From assembly GCF_964340395.1 (NCBI RefSeq), contig NC_135569.1, positions 10,043,540 to 10,107,539 of the forward strand: a stretch of DNA of 64,000 nucleotides. Direction: 5' to 3'. Of the stretch, positions 1 to 13,760 are shown one piece after another. The DNA is from Glandiceps talaboti (lineage: Eukaryota; Hemichordata; Enteropneusta; Spengelidae). The notes under the pieces were generated by a model. That model made no database searches. It saw nothing but the letters and a program-made list of their open reading frames with translations, and was not told where the DNA came from. The position numbers and the translations under genes were made by a program. Positions within the stretch are counted from its first letter, which is position 1; each line of letters begins with the position of its first letter.

Positions 1-647
1 TTAATCGTTTATCGCTACTATTTACAAGTGGTTTGTGAGACAACGTAACAAAAAACACAGACGACGATGTAAACATGCTATACTACATGTATATTGGTCA
101 TGATTCAATCATAATGATTTGGATGTTCATTAACTTATTTCAACACTATGCTATATAAAACACACATCATTTTAAATTTAAAACTGTCTGATTCAGAACA
201 CAGATGCAATAAAGATAGAAATCCCAAAGGTCATAGTGTGTGTATCTATGTCATGTAAACTTATCATCATTATCGTCCCCCAATGTGAAAGGTTAATACC
301 TTATTAGTTAAGGGCAAAACTAGGGTCAATCTCGGCATGACTCCAGACTGGTATTTCAAATTTAAACTCTATATGAAAGAAAGTTAGAAATACTATCACT
401 GTTTCACATCTAGAATGGTTTACTTTCATCAAAAACATCTTGAGATCAATCTCCGATATGATTAGTCTGGAATGAATGCTACAGGGTATTTCATTTCCTT
501 TCTTTCTATGCATAGTAAAAACCTATCTATAATGACACCATACATTGTAGATATGTGTGTGCACTTTACTTGACATACGGCACCAAACTCACGGATCTGG
601 TATATTGAGGTTGAAATATTTGTAGCACACTACTACATGTAGTCTAC
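1..647. other. No gene seen
   Basis: AT-rich non-coding sequence with stops in all frames. I see no repeat unit, exon or RNA gene here. Confidence 0.6.
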
Positions 648-781
648 TTCCTGACGACTGTGTTCTGATTTACACTACGTTATCTTCACACATTACATTA
701 TACATTACATTACACAGTATATTACATTACACAGTAATGTGTGAAGATAAGTTGTGTAAATAGGACCATGGTCGTCAGGAA
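648..781. repeat. Fold-back (palindromic) element
   Basis: Two inverted arms of about 50 bp. Both begin with TTCCTGACGAC read inward from each end and both end in TTATCTTCACACATTA. They flank a short loop of ATTACATT-type repeats. The arms differ at several positions, so this is an old fold-back MITE. No target-site duplication is obvious. Confidence 0.7.
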
Positions 782-2044
782 CTGGTCTAAGACCAGTTGC
801 ACACCAGAGCTGTACACATGTGGTCAATAAGAAAATTGCAATCCAGACTGAGCATGCTCAGACGCAAAGGACTATGGGATTATCTGCGGTTATCGTATTA
901 CCTAATCTGGAGCTACCAATAAAATAAACCTCCCACAATGGTCAGGGTGACTATGAATTGATCATTTGTGGTTACAAACAGAATAACAATATTGTTCATA
1001 ATACTAATTGATTAGCATTTATTATAACATTTCCCATGATGCAACATTCAACATGGCGGGTTTGCAAGTTCCCTATTGTGTAATAGATATCACTAACTAA
1101 ACTCCTTAAAAGTCTCTGGGTTACAGTAGTGCTGGACAGCATGAATTCAAAATAATTAACATCCTCATATCTAAATTCATAGTCTGCATACACATAATTC
1201 ATTCAATATTAATATCAAATTACAATATCATTCACTTTATAGTATTCATATCACAGAACATATTAAGTTTTCAGTACGTAGAATATATTCATGATGAATA
1301 AATGAATTTAATACATGTAGTACACTGCTGAGATGTTTATACTTTTTCAGTAGCATTAACTTTTTAAGTTAACATGGAGCCATGTGTTAGTGTCTTTGCT
1401 AAGGGTTAAGAACCCCTGATAAACAGGAACGGTAATCTCATAAACTGCAATGCAGCATAGATTTCCATTGTTACCATAATTTTGGTGGAGAACCCGGGTA
1501 ACAGAGAGGAAGAAATCTGGTATAACTTGCATGCTATATTGTATACAGATATGTTTACAGGTGATTCAATAGTGGGGTGTAGGATATTATTACGCATAAA
1601 TCATTATATCTAACAAAAGTTTCAAAAAATGTTTCCTTTGCAGCTAGTGCAGCTAAAATTTATAGCTGTAAATGATCATATACATCAAAGGATATAATAA
1701 TGATGGTTTCTTCAAATGGAAATTCATCTGTGTTGGTAAACCATAGTATTCAATTTAACTTTTGTTCCAAACACAACTTGAAAATTTTACCTGAAATTTT
1801 TGACTGCACACTTCAGTCTTTGTCAACAGATTGAGCCACTATTCAGTACGTGTGACCTTGCGGACATGTGAGCCTAATAAGGGGTCATAGGAGCTTGGAT
1901 GTTTGTATCACCCTCCGTCTCTGTTTAATGATGGTTCAAAATGTCTAGTTTCGGTGTCAAGAATATTTACGTTATTTATGTTGACTGAATGCCCTGGTGA
2001 TTCAATGTGGATGTGCTGGGAGACTTCAGATGTGCTCGAACTAG
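782..2044. other. No gene seen
   Basis: AT-rich non-coding sequence. The stretch near 1030-1060 (CCCATGATGCAA and flanks) resembles the end of the tandem repeat at 57.4-57.8 kb, so it may be a remnant of the same repeat family. Confidence 0.5.
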
Positions 2045-2125
2045 GTCTTCAATGTTGGTTTGTATACACATATTGCGCTCTCCCACTGTGTGTTCAAAGC
2101 ACTTTATATAATTATTAATAATTAC
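2045..2125 (-). repeat. Truncated 3' end of tRNA-derived SINE
   Basis: Matches the 3' part of the SINE copies at 17.1, 50.2 and 51.7 kb: the 'ttggtttgtata...' start, then 'gtgttcaaagcacttta'. The promoter half is missing. Confidence 0.5.
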
Positions 2126-2279
2126 AAATATTATTATATTGGTTGGTTTTTATAATAAATCATAAATGTTATTTTGGTAATACATGTAGTACAGATCTGA
2201 ACATGTTTTTATGATATTTTTAATATTCATTTCTAAAGAGTCATACACAGGTTCTGTCATTCCACATTTTATTTAGAAA

Positions 2280-2495
2280 CAGACATGTTTGAACAAATCA
2301 CTTGTCCTTCTTCAGTGTCTAAATCTAAACTAAATCTGACAATAATGATCAATATTTACTGGAGGCGTTAAGAAAACTGGAGGTGTGAAAAAGTTAGCTT
2401 ATATGTAAATTCAGGTACACGTGAAAGTACAAGGTCAGTTACATACATCTGACTGTCCACCTTCTGTGATAATGTCACTGTAACTCTCTTTAACG
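2280..2495. repeat. Rearranged copy of the MITE seen at 45,331-45,698
   Basis: Carries the same subterminal block (CAGACATG...GAACAAAT, then TTGTCCTTCTTCAGTGTCT). It also carries the reverse complement of that element's interior, for example CTTCTGTGATAATGTCACTG. Only one arm is clear, so this is a partial or rearranged copy. Confidence 0.6.
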
Positions 2496-2697
2496 GCCAG
2501 GGTTTCAATCCCAGGTTCTCACATTAGTGTTATCTATCTTATCAATGGAGCCATGAGGATTACATAGGATTTAATATTCATTTGTTCTGGACCAACTTAT
2601 GTAGCTTCATCAAACAACTGTTTTTCACATCTCAATGTTTAATGCTTTTCAGAGTGGGCCTATAAAGAGGGATAAAAACAATACTAGTACTGGTTAC

Positions 2698-3077
2698 TTA
2701 GGCCTTTAAAAAAATTGTTTGTTTCCGGTTACCCAACCCCACCTAAGTTTTTCCTTGCCGACCCTTTTTACGCATTCAACAATAAATAATAAAATCATGA
2801 AATTGTGAAGTCTCGTGAGAAATAGTAGATGCAGAAACTAACAACATCTTCAAAAGACAATTTAAAACTGTTCTCTCAACCTGTAATGGCTGTACATCTG
2901 ATGGGAAGAAACCAATAACACAGAGACCATATGGAAAACTATGGAAAACATAACTACCTCAACAAGACACTCACATATGACAAAAATATATATATAAAAA
3001 TTAAATAAATAATCTACCTACCCTACCTCTTCTACAAGTGAGCGTAATCAGAACCACACAATCTTTTTAAGCCTTAG
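2698..3077. repeat. MITE, TAAGGCCTAA family, copy 1
   Basis: About 380 bp bounded by 'ttaggcctttaaa' on the left and 'ttaagccttag' on the right. Subterminal blocks (CCAACCCCACCTAA, and an interior with 'cagagaccatatgg') are shared with the copies at 15,047-15,390 and 35,849-36,235. No open frame for a transposase. Confidence 0.65.
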
Positions 3078-4773
3078 CTAAATGCTAGTCTTCCCAAGGA
3101 CCCAGTTATTCATCATATCTTGTTGTTGTACTTACTGAATGGTGTGTAATCCTCAGCAGTAAAACGAGATACTGAGAGACCCATAGCATAGCATAGCAGT
3201 TAGACAAACTTAACTATTAACATCAGGATTATAGAGAAGAGAAATTTATTTCTTGAAAATAACTCTACAAGGCCAAAGAGATTCATCAACTTGGTTTCAT
3301 TATATATAGATAAAGGTTATTTCATCACAAGCAGGAAATACATTAATTTTATATCACCTTATCCAAATATTTTGTCTCAACTGATGAAGTTTACTTTAAT
3401 TCAGAAGATACCGGTACTGAAGAAGTCAATCGAGTCAAGGTAACATTTCATGCTTGTGATAAAATAAACTTTATATATAACTATAATGGGGTAATATTAT
3501 ACTCAACTTAAGTTTTATTGCCATAAATATGATACTAGATGAGTTTTATGAAACTATTAAGTTAAACTATGGTATCTCAAGGTGAACTATAAAACTTTCT
3601 TTCATATGTTAACTTTCAGTTCTCTTACATTTAACAACTGCCTGGTGTCTATTACAATCAAGGAGAGTTTTATTAAATTAACTGGGATCAGTCCAACTAT
3701 AATTCCAATGCACAAAGAGAACTAGAGACAAAGTCTACAAAGTCTATTATAACACATCATTTTCATACAGCATTCAGTGACTGGCTTTAAGACCCTATCA
3801 AATGGTATGGACTAATATGGTATGGTCACTGTGGGAATGGACCCATACATACTGACCTCAATTTGCATACAGAGGGCAATATTTATTTTCTAATTTCCCT
3901 AGGGCACTATTACAGTAATGCGAGACTCGTCTAGTCGTACCAGCTTTAACTCTGGAGAGAATAGTGTCTAGGACTGGGCATGTGATGTGTTATAAAACAT
4001 TTCATAACACAGGCAATGAAACATTTATTACCTGGCCTTTATTTAGCCACTAGTAGACGTAATGTAACCCCTCATGCTGTTATGTAGCAATTATTCTTGG
4101 CTTTCAGCCTCGAGGGGAAATAGTTGCTGCATAGCCCTTGTGGTAATAGATGTCTATTAGTGTTCTCATAGATAGGGGAAATGTGTATAATATTATCAAG
4201 GGAGTGATCATTTATTACTTTCTCTATGTGTACAATGTTGTATTATTTATTGACATATTGATGCTAACTTATAACGATTATACTTACAATTATGTCTTGT
4301 ATTTAGACCCAGTGGTCTTACAACAAATCAAACGGGTCACCACTGGTGGCAGTGTTGTCTTTGAAATGTTGTCAGACCAGAAATAGAAATGATGGACCAT
4401 GGAACAATAACACTGTGTAGAAGCTGGTATCACTAAACAATTTTGAAATATGTTGCAACTTTCAGAAAATAAGCTGACATTTTTATCCAATATGAAAAGG
4501 CAATGACCACTTCTAGCACTGCAGAAACAAGAGGAAAGTCTTCCTATCCAACCCCCTCCTCTCCCCGTATCCCCCTCCCTCTATCCACTACATAAGCTGG
4601 CTACTTGCTTAAAACTTCAGATGAACAGCACGTTTTACAACGACAGGAAGACTTGAATTACATGACTGTATAAAAAAAGTTATCAACTGTAAAATGATAG
4701 CTAATACAATTATAGTACATGTGCATGTTTCCCTTTATATAATCAGAATAACATATAAGGTGAATGACATCTT
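3078..4773. other. No gene seen
   Basis: AT-rich non-coding DNA with no persuasive exon. A short GTAAGT donor-like site on the minus strand near 3,130 has no matching open exon. Confidence 0.5.
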
Positions 4774-4802
4774 ATTTTATTTATTTATTTATTTATTTAT
4801 TT
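4774..4802. repeat. (TTTA)n microsatellite
   Basis: Seven uninterrupted TTTA units directly next to the dispersed repeat that starts at about 4,805. It could be that repeat's simple-sequence tail. Confidence 0.9.
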
Positions 4803-4804
4803 CC

Positions 4805-5015
4805 AGGATAACCAACGAGATCTAGTCCCTTTTACAGGCTCCTTACATTCAGTGTTAGTGCAGGAGGTTCAGTGTTAGTGCAGGAGGAAACTGGATTACC
4901 TGGGGAAAACCTGCGTTGTTCAATAAAGTCAAACTGAATGGCGATCTTCTTACTTACAAAGTGGTAAATTTAATCAAACCCTGAATGGGTTCAAACCCTG
5001 ACCACAGTGGTAAGA
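4805..5015 (-). repeat. Dispersed SINE-like repeat
   Basis: Contains the 'ggaggaaactgg...tggggaaaacctgcg' block found in many aquatic animal repeats. A short internal duplication (TTCAGTGTTAGTGCAGGAGG) is present. On the minus strand there is a tRNA-like B-box region around GGTTTGAACCCATTC. A fragment of the same repeat lies in the opposite orientation at 8,938-8,990. Confidence 0.55.
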
Positions 5016-8000
5016 TCAAAGACACATACTATAAAAGCAATAAAGTAAGCAATTGCAGTATATTATACATACAAAATACAAAATTTCAAATTTCACTATT
5101 TATTTGCTTTTGCTTGAATGTGGAAGAACAAAGTGTCTTCCAATAAGTTCATTTGTCTCATATTAATCAGTCATACATTGATCACATGACCTCCATGTAC
5201 AAAGTTATGTAAATTGTAATGTTAGGATATCAGACTGTATTTAAATATATGGTAATTTAACAATTGCCTATATCGTACTTGTTAATGTGAGAAGAAAGTG
5301 AAAGTCATAAATCAAAAAACGAAATCAGTTTGCTAAAATTTGTCATTTTATATATAATTGTTTATTTGTCTTTTAAGCCACAGGCCAAAATGACGATTAT
5401 ATAATTTAATGAAAAATATTATACAGTATAACAGGTTGTAGAATTATAGAAACTTATAAACTTATCAAGCAATATCAAGCATCCATATAAAAAAGTTTTG
5501 TCTTAAAATCCACAGTATGAACAAATTTACTAAGATTCCTGAACACAGTTGTGGAATTAGATCTCAGCAAATGACAGAATTTAACACGATTTTGAAAACA
5601 TCTATAGTAATTTGGTAAGAGACATCCTAAATTTTGATATAATGGACATACAAGTGTGAAATGATAATTTGTGAAATTTTTTAGTTCTTGGCGCAACGAA
5701 AATCGCAAACTAATGAACAAAACGAAAGTAGACATTCCTTCTTTCTTATTTAAGAATCACAAACTAATGAACAATCTATGTTTACAATTCACATTTTAAC
5801 GTTACTTTGAATAACTGTGTTAGGTCAAGCCACAATTATGTTAGAAAGTAATCTATTAAAATTGTGATGTATAATCTGAATTTGATGAATATCACTACTT
5901 TCCCTTGGGGAACTAGTTGATTGATCTTTACAAGCAATACCACTACAAAGACACCAATCACAGTATTCAATACATACGTTCACTCAACTACATTTACAAT
6001 ATCTGTTATTTGATAATTGTACGTCAGGCTTTCAAAGGAAACGTCATAGCGTCCTACCCTAACCTAATTTCTTCAGGTTTTTTTTGTATGGCTAAACGTA
6101 ACGTCACTGAAAGCCAATAGAAGGAATCCTTGAATGATGAAAAATGTCTATTTATATTTTAAAAATCTATAAATGCAAATGCGATTGCAAAGCCTGAATG
6201 CTGATGTCACACATATATAGAGACGTACAAATTTAATGTGATATTAATATATAAACAGAATTTAGGAAACGTTTCAAACTGACATTGTACATAATTAAGT
6301 AACTTTAATATAACTCTAACATATCTGTCTTGAAGTTGATTATTATCGTCAAAAAACAGAAGTGGCAAGTTGGTACAACCCATGAAAAAATACCGGTGCA
6401 TTTACCTGAATGAAGTGAGCTAAGGATTGACTTCAACATGCATAAATTGTAACCTCAAACTAAGGTAGATGTGCATGTGCATGTATCATGTGTATACAGC
6501 ACACTGAATATTCATGCAGGATGTTTTACATGGAAGGAAATACTCATTTTACACTAATGAATATTCAGTGTACAACTTGAATATATTATTTCTGCTGACT
6601 CCCCATGAATGACACAATAACCCTCCTATACAGGCACAATATCAACTTGATATTCTGAAATCGGAAGTAATCGTAGGTGATGTGAACCCATGAAATGACT
6701 CTCCAGAACTCGTAAAATATGAAAACGTCTCTATTTCCTGGAGTGACCTTCACCTTTAACACAATTTGTCAACCACAATTATTCGTAGAATTGTGTGACA
6801 TTTTAAACTTCAAAGTGGAGCTATTAGTTATGTAAAAAGAACCTCACGGCGTGACCACAGTGCTGTTTGGACAGTATTCTGTCACATCCGCTATATTTAG
6901 TAAAATATAGGGGATAGATGTCAGGGGCAATATCATGATTTACTTTCTGCCTAAGGGATGCCGTTCATGACTATAATATTGATTACGTCCATGCCTAAAG
7001 GTATCATTAATAATGTGGTCAGCAGTGTGCAAGGAATACTGGTATGCTCTCTCCAATCACAGTTACAAAATTAACTCTATTCTACAGGAAAACACAGCAG
7101 GGTGTCCACAAATGTTGGCAACAGCAAGATTTGAAATATAGCCAACCAGCTTGTTAGCTGTGGCATGATAATCCTGCTTGCAGAAGAGGGTTACTGGGGG
7201 AAGGGGAGAGGTGTGACTTCTTTACCTGTGTAGAGAAATTAATGTTTTCTCTTTTTTAAATTTATATTTCAAAATGTTGCAGTTGCAGTTGCAGTTGTCT
7301 TTGGGAGTAAAATCAAACCATAAGAAGGTCAGTCTACATTTGACTGTTATGACGTCATCAATTCGGGCTTATCAGCCTGCCATATTTTGGGGAAACGGAG
7401 ATTAGATCTCTCCCACAACGGCTGATCTGTCAGTCTAAGTCTACATTTGATGGAGTAAATAGTCATTTCATAAAATGGTTTCGAAGTACATTTGTACATT
7501 ATAATGGTCAGATATGAACTCGTCTATTTTGATTATTTGAAGAATATTTCATTTATACCAAACACAAAATAATCATAATTATTATCATAATAATAATCTT
7601 CAAAATCATTCATCCAAATAAATTTGGAAACTAGAAGAGTTCAGCATAGCAGATCATAATGCTATTTTAGCAAATATCTCACTGTCTGTGATATACAAGT
7701 CATGTTTCCCTTCAAAAACTTTTTAGAGTTAAACTTTGATCATTTGACAAAGGAATTCTTACTGGAGCCTACAACTAAATTCATTCTTCACACTCCTACA
7801 CTTACAGTGATAAAGCTAGAGAATTTGAACCATGGTGTCTGATCACTTGAGATCAATCATACAAAAATTCAACAAGGTACTGTTATAGCAACAATAAATT
7901 CATTAGATTTAGTGGTGTCAGTGATCTGCTGGACAGCTGTGGAATGGACTACTGTTGACGGCTGTGCAATGAGCTACTATTTAAAATGAAGTATGCATTA

Positions 8001-8350
8001 AACATTCATAAATCATTTACTGTCACAACGAACGATTTGATAAAATACATAGCAGTCAAAATTTTAAAAACATTGATTTACAAAGTTTATAATGTACAAG
8101 CAGTTCAAAGTTTTTTAGCATTGAGCTTTCGACCTTTCAATCATCCTCATCAAATGACAATTGTAAAGTTCACAGTTAAAAACTTTGAACTGACTGTTGC
8201 GTTAAAACCTTATGTAAATCATTTGATCCACCAAGCTGATGAACATTTTTGTTTAAGAAAAATCGTACAAATTAATGAACTTCTAGTAAGTACTACACAA
8301 TTTTATATAATCATGACTGTTTACTACATCAAGCTTTTAATATAGACATA
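5016..8350. other. No gene seen
   Basis: AT-rich non-coding sequence. One perfect TGACGTCA (CRE-type) site lies at 7,350-7,357. A minus-strand acceptor-like tract near 7,226 opens 23 codons but has no partner exon. A 119-codon plus-strand open frame at 7,986-8,345 has biased, non-domain-like composition and is not called a gene. Confidence 0.5.
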
Positions 8351-8383
8351 TTTGTTTTGTGTTTGTTTGTTTGTTTGTTTTTT
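8351..8383. repeat. (TTTG)n microsatellite
   Basis: Imperfect run of TTTG units ending in a T run. Confidence 0.85.
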
Positions 8384-11050
8384 AAAACAGATAATTTACA
8401 TACACTGTATGTGATTATGTAGAAGTTACTGTTTTTGAAGCTTGAGCAGTGAACTGTCTAAAATACACCACAACAGACCTAGATCAGAGACTCTCATGAA
8501 CTAGCCATCACACATTGTGAACAGGGTATTTGTATACAACATCCATCCATTATCCTGTCCACTTGATAATAAGATATTGATATGCACAGCTGTAACATAT
8601 GTTTTACTGAGACCCATCCTTCAATTAACTAGTGATACAGAATTCATGGCATATATATTATATATAGGGAAACAGCTGCACAAGTTAATCTGTACATATG
8701 TAAGGTTAGATGTTCACATCAATATGCAAATTTGTCACTCACTACTCTTGGCTATGTGACTGTTTTGACATCATAAATAAAGTCAATACAGACATGTCTT
8801 AAAATAGAGATGAATACCTCATTTGATGTCCATCACGATATACATTTCGTTGCTTTCATTTGTAAAAATATAGCACTGCTGTCAACTTAATTCAAGCATG
8901 TGGGCAGTACAACTTTTGCTACTGGCCAAAATGTCAACTTCAGTTTGACTCTACTGAACAACGCAGGTTTTCCCCGCATACTTTGGTTTTCATGAGGGAT
9001 GGCCCTAACTGGACTTCTTGGGAGACAAGTGTTTGTATACTTTAAGAACTATCCAGTCTAACTAAAAGATTATTATATTATATTCCTTGACTTCATATTA
9101 TAAGTGGATACCTTCATTGTTTAAATCATAAATGGTAGTCCATAAACATGTACCAGTATGTCAGACATTTCTCTAAGTTCAAACAAATCCTTTACTCCAT
9201 GATATAAAACCAACATGATGGCTACTAGACTCATAATGTAATAAAAAGATGATGACATGACATTTATGAACCTGTCTGTCTTTAGACTCTGGGCATGTGA
9301 CTTTTCATTGTATAGAATTATGTGAAACAAATCACCTAATTGGAAATACAGTATTAAGCACCAATATTGTAATTCAACCACTAATTACTTTGTATATGAA
9401 AAAAAGAGATAATCAGATTGACTGGATTTTTCTGCCTGAATAAGTAACCCCTTTCACCCTTGATTTAAATTTCATTTTTCCTGATGAAATCGAACTTTTA
9501 AAGCTGAATGAATGATTGTCTGCTTGGCTAGTAATGTACAATATCAATTAGAATTACTACTTTAGAAATCCAACAAATGCGAATCTTTACTAATCTTTTA
9601 AGTTTCAACAGCACATCATGTCCTGCTTCAAGAGCCTATATTATTTTCACCCCCTATCACTAATTTGCTATGCATTACTAGTTCTAGTTTCTGTTCAGTG
9701 TTTTAGTTAATTCATGGCAGTAATCAGGTAAAATATATTCTAAACCTGGACATTTTCGCTAAAGACTTATTTTCACTTATATATCACTAGTAAAATACTT
9801 TCTACATGAACACAATGTAAGCGTCTGAACACCACAAAAGCATAAATATTTCTAGTGACAAAAGTACACATGTTTGCAGTATCAAGTTGCTCAAATTCTT
9901 CACCTGGGTTCCATACAGTGATACCAAAATTATGATTTTAAGTATGGAAATCTTCGCATGTTTTACCATATTTTCCAGGAACCCTGTGTTCTGGATTCTG
10001 ACTTTTCATAACTATTTGTTCAGATACAAATTTTCATGGGGAAAATGGAGCCACATTATTTGTCTGTTAGTTTGTTTGTTCACTAGTTGTATTAATATCA
10101 ACCATGTGGAAACTGACTCTTCATTTGACCTTCAAAAGTACTTGGGAGATGAAAAAATTAAGGGTTGAAGTAACACAAACTTTAACAATCATAGACACTT
10201 TGTGTAGTTCAGGAAAGGTGACAATTTTTATGGTAAGATCGCACTTCAAAATGGTTTTAATAATCCTAGCTGCTGTGAATGGTGCCTGGAGTCTTATACT
10301 ATTTTAATCATCTAGGAACTTGTATCCTCTTTTTCATGCACAATGTGGGTGGGCCTTTCATTGGACATGATCCAAAACTTTATGACAATTTTTTGATTAT
10401 TTTACAGCATGTATCATATCTGCTAGCTAGCTTAGCACAACATATATGAAAGATTTTATTAAGAATGTATTTTAAGTGTAGTTGAGGTATATAGAAGGAC
10501 CACACTTCAGGCAAACCAAGATTATCTATATACTACAAAAGTATAGACGGTATTATAGAAAATTGATAGGCAACACAATGCTACATTTTGTATTTGTGAC
10601 ACATAGACAGGACTTGAAATTAACTTTTTCCTTTAGTAGTCCCAGTGTGCTACCAGTTTCAGAAAGTGGTAGTTCAGGGAGGGTGATCAGTATCCTATAT
10701 TCCTGAACTGAAACCAGAGTTCCTCTATTGGAAATATGCAATTGTTATTAAAATACTTTCATGTCTGTAAATCTACCATCCATTAAATCATTGCATAATT
10801 ACTTGTAGCCTGAGTGGGCTACCAGCTGCAAAGTGTGGTAGTCTGTGGACACAGGATTACTGTTAATTGCGAACCCTGATAGACTGCCTATGTACATGTA
10901 TAACTAACCTATGTACATGATTATTTCAAACTTGACTTGCTGGGTCTGTTAAATGATGCATTTATAGTCGGATACAAAATATCAATATTATCAGGGTTTG
11001 AATTTAACTTCTAGTAGTTCTACACTTAGAAATCACATTTAGCCAAGTTT
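8384..11050. other. No gene seen; one repeat fragment
   Basis: Non-coding. Positions 8,938-8,990 are an inverted fragment of the 4,805-5,015 repeat ('gaacaacgcaggttttcccc'). Around 10,630-10,690 and 10,800-10,850 are short related blocks ('gctaccag...tggtag'). Confidence 0.5.
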
Positions 11051-11110
11051 TCAGTGGCTGAGTGGTTAAACCACTTCCCTCTTACCACTGCAGTTGGGGT
11101 TCGAAAACAA
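11051..11110 (+). repeat. tRNA-like SINE head (not a functional tRNA)
   Basis: Has an A-box-like TGGCTGAGTGGTTAA, then a B-box-like GGGGTTCGAAA about 35 bases later, the pattern of a tRNA-Leu/Ser-type promoter. The acceptor and anticodon arms do not pair, so it is read as the pol III promoter of a SINE. Confidence 0.5.
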
Positions 11111-11521
11111 TCATTTCTTGCATATGTCCTGTATTCTCTTCATGTGTGATATCATAGTGATAGTCACATCAGTGTACATGTTGCTACAACAAGCTACAGA
11201 GATTCCATAGTTACAACTATTTGGGCTCATTGGCTGTACATGTAGTCTTAGATTGAGTATAAATGACATTGAACAGTGAAAGTTAATCTAATTAGTATAC
11301 ATATTGGTTACTTCAATATAATCTCAGTATTCTTTATAAATTCCGTTTCAATGTTCTACAGTCTAATAAATGAATATTTAATGAATTCAGTGAACAGTAA
11401 AAAGTAACCAATACAAAATATATTAATTTCACGATTTGAGGTTTCTAGCAATTGTTACATCTAAACTTGATATTCAACATTTATTCCTATCTACAGTCAA
11501 TTTCAAAATACCATTGAGAGG

Positions 11522-11831
11522 CTCTGTTTGATACAACCACACAGAAATGTAAGCAACAGCACATGCAACACTTTAATAGCAAGATTGCAATTTATTGCTA
11601 CATATTGTCTGAATGAAATAAACCGTAACGATTAAACCAACTTACACCATACTACAACAGGACACAGACAATGTTTTTGAAGTCTGTATTTGATGTGTAC
11701 ATGGTGACAGATTAGTTCATTTCATTTCAGACAAAATGTTGTAAGAAACTGCATTCATTCAATCATACTACCTTAAAGTGTAGCATGTGTAGTTTCTGTT
11801 TAGTTTCTGCGTGATTGTATCAAACAGAAGT
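11522..11831. repeat. MITE with long terminal inverted repeats
   Basis: The left arm begins CTCTGTTTGATACAACCAC and runs to ACACTTTA. The right arm is its diverged reverse complement, ending GTATCAAACAGAAGTG. Arms are about 55 bp and the centre is unrelated. A single arm of the same family recurs at about 20,222-20,275. Confidence 0.65.
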
Positions 11832-12164
11832 GCTGAACAACATTTTGAAATCCATTGCAGTATTTGATGAATCCAGTGACAACCATAATGGATGGAAACA
11901 TCTAGTAAAAATAGTGCCAATGGCGTTGAACAAATCTTAATCTGCACACCCCTAAGAACATTCCCATCAAATTTCAGACCTACTCAGTAGTTTTTTAGTT
12001 TAAGTTTTTTGACCAAAAATGGCATTTTTTAAAACCAAATCACTCACCTGTAATGCAATCATTTTGCTTTGAACAGTTTCCCAACTACAATGTAGACATT
12101 AAAAGTAATGTCCCCACCAAATACCAACTAAGGCAATCAGTCTGGCATTTTAATTTTAAGTCAT

Positions 12165-12165
<1 letters not shown>
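11832..12165. other. Non-coding; dispersed repeat likely
   Basis: No exon. The stretch about 11,930-12,160 leads into the CA microsatellite and reads like a degenerate interspersed repeat, but no second copy is in the window. Confidence 0.4.

Positions 12166-12212
<47 letters not shown>
12166..12212. repeat. (CA)n microsatellite
   Basis: About 23 uninterrupted CA dinucleotides followed by ACGGACAGACAG repeats. Confidence 0.95.
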
Positions 12213-12219
<7 letters not shown>

Positions 12220-12904
12220 GACAGACAGACACGGACAGACACCACACCATGCCTATAGCAGTACTAAAAAGTAACATGCATGTTTATATAAAAATACAAC
12301 ATACATTTAGAGTGTCTAGTATTGTTAAACTTGATATTCAACATCCGTATCTTATTTCCCCCTGAATGGTTGGCATAACTCCATGTTTTACAGTCACTAC
12401 TTAATGTTGTGGTTCTAAAGGCATTGTTCACCATTTTCAAAAGATAACCCAGCTAATCTTATAAAACTCCATATTAAATATGCATACATGTATTTATTTA
12501 TACTTAGAAAAGTGGAGACATATATACAATTATTAATACTATTATATTACCGTGTAGACATTTTTATTTCCCTTCAATTAACATATCATGCTTTAATACA
12601 AATGTATAATCACAGACAAGCATTGAATATGATGCTTATTCAGTTGTGAGTGTAAGATTCCTATTAAAGTAGAATATACATATTATAGCGAATTCGATCA
12701 CCATGTCTGCAACAATCTGAAGTAAGATTGATCAGTGGTTGATTTTATCTCACCGTAGTGATCGACAAGTCTACATATGGAAAAGGCCATATCACTGTCT
12801 TATCATAAGATAAGCACTTACAGTGAATGAACGAATGCAGCATGCGAATGAGGTGTCTTTGAGATCATACATGTGGGATGTACTCGTATAGAACAGCATA
12901 TCAG

Positions 12905-13760
12905 CAGACACACATGACATGCTAATCGACAGGGAATACATGGCATGCTAATGGACAGGGAATACATGGCATGCTAATGGACATGGAATACATGGCAGAA
13001 AGAAGATGAACATGATATGTTAAAGAAAGAGACATTAGGTGTACATGACATGATTGATGGACACCAGACATGCATATACATGTAGCATGTTGATGAACAG
13101 AATGCACACATGACATATACGTTTGCAATTGGCATATAAATGATAAGCTGCATGGACAGGAGACATGACATGTTAAATGGACACCAGAAACATACATGGC
13201 ATGTTGATAAACAAGTTCAAGTTCAAATTCTGAACTTCTGGACATACATGAATGACATGCTGTATGGACAGGAGATACATGACATATTTATCAGACAGGA
13301 GGTACCGGTATGTATGCCTTCTGGTCTAGAAACAATAATGACATTGTTATGGACAGGATTCAAAGGTGCATATAGCATGTTTGATAGTAACCAGACTCTA
13401 TCATAGACAAGAGATAAACATCACATGTTTATGAATGGAGCTACACAAAGTATGCTTTATCAATGGAAATACAGAGTACACATATGACATATTTAACAAT
13501 GGAAATACTCACACGGCACGTTTTGTGGAGAGGAAATATGTACTTTACATGTACATGTATGAACGACAGACATGTTTTATGGACAAGGGGATATCATGAT
13601 ATGTTTTATGTCTCATGGACAAAATATGATTCATGTCTCCTGTCCATAAAACATATGTCTCCTGTCCAGTCATGTTCTATACACATGAGACATGATACAT
13701 GTATGTTTTGTGGGAAGGAGACTTGTGCTTTATGGACAGGACATGCCTTGTATCAAGTAG
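12905..13760. repeat. Degenerate minisatellite, GGACAGG..ACATGACATG type
   Basis: Many variants of a unit containing ATGGACAGGAGA, then ACATGACATGTT. Near 12,930-13,000 the unit is a clean 26 bp (GACAGGGAATACATGGCATG plus 6). Elsewhere it drifts to about 30-40 bp. The His/Cys-rich open frames across it on the minus strand come from the repeat and are not genes. Confidence 0.8.

Noticed and set aside
7140-7226. Minus-strand acceptor with a 23-codon open end
   Set aside because: No upstream exon or recognisable C-terminus; pyrimidine tract common by chance in AT-rich DNA.
7986-8345. 119-codon plus-strand open frame
   Set aside because: Composition of translated AT-rich DNA, no motif, no splice or promoter context.
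11051-11110. Possible tRNA-Leu or tRNA-Ser gene
   Set aside because: A and B boxes are present but the arms do not pair; fits a SINE head better.
12922-13245. 107-codon His/Cys-rich frame, looks like a metal-binding repeat protein
   Set aside because: Its periodicity is that of the DNA minisatellite, several frames are open, and units vary with indels.
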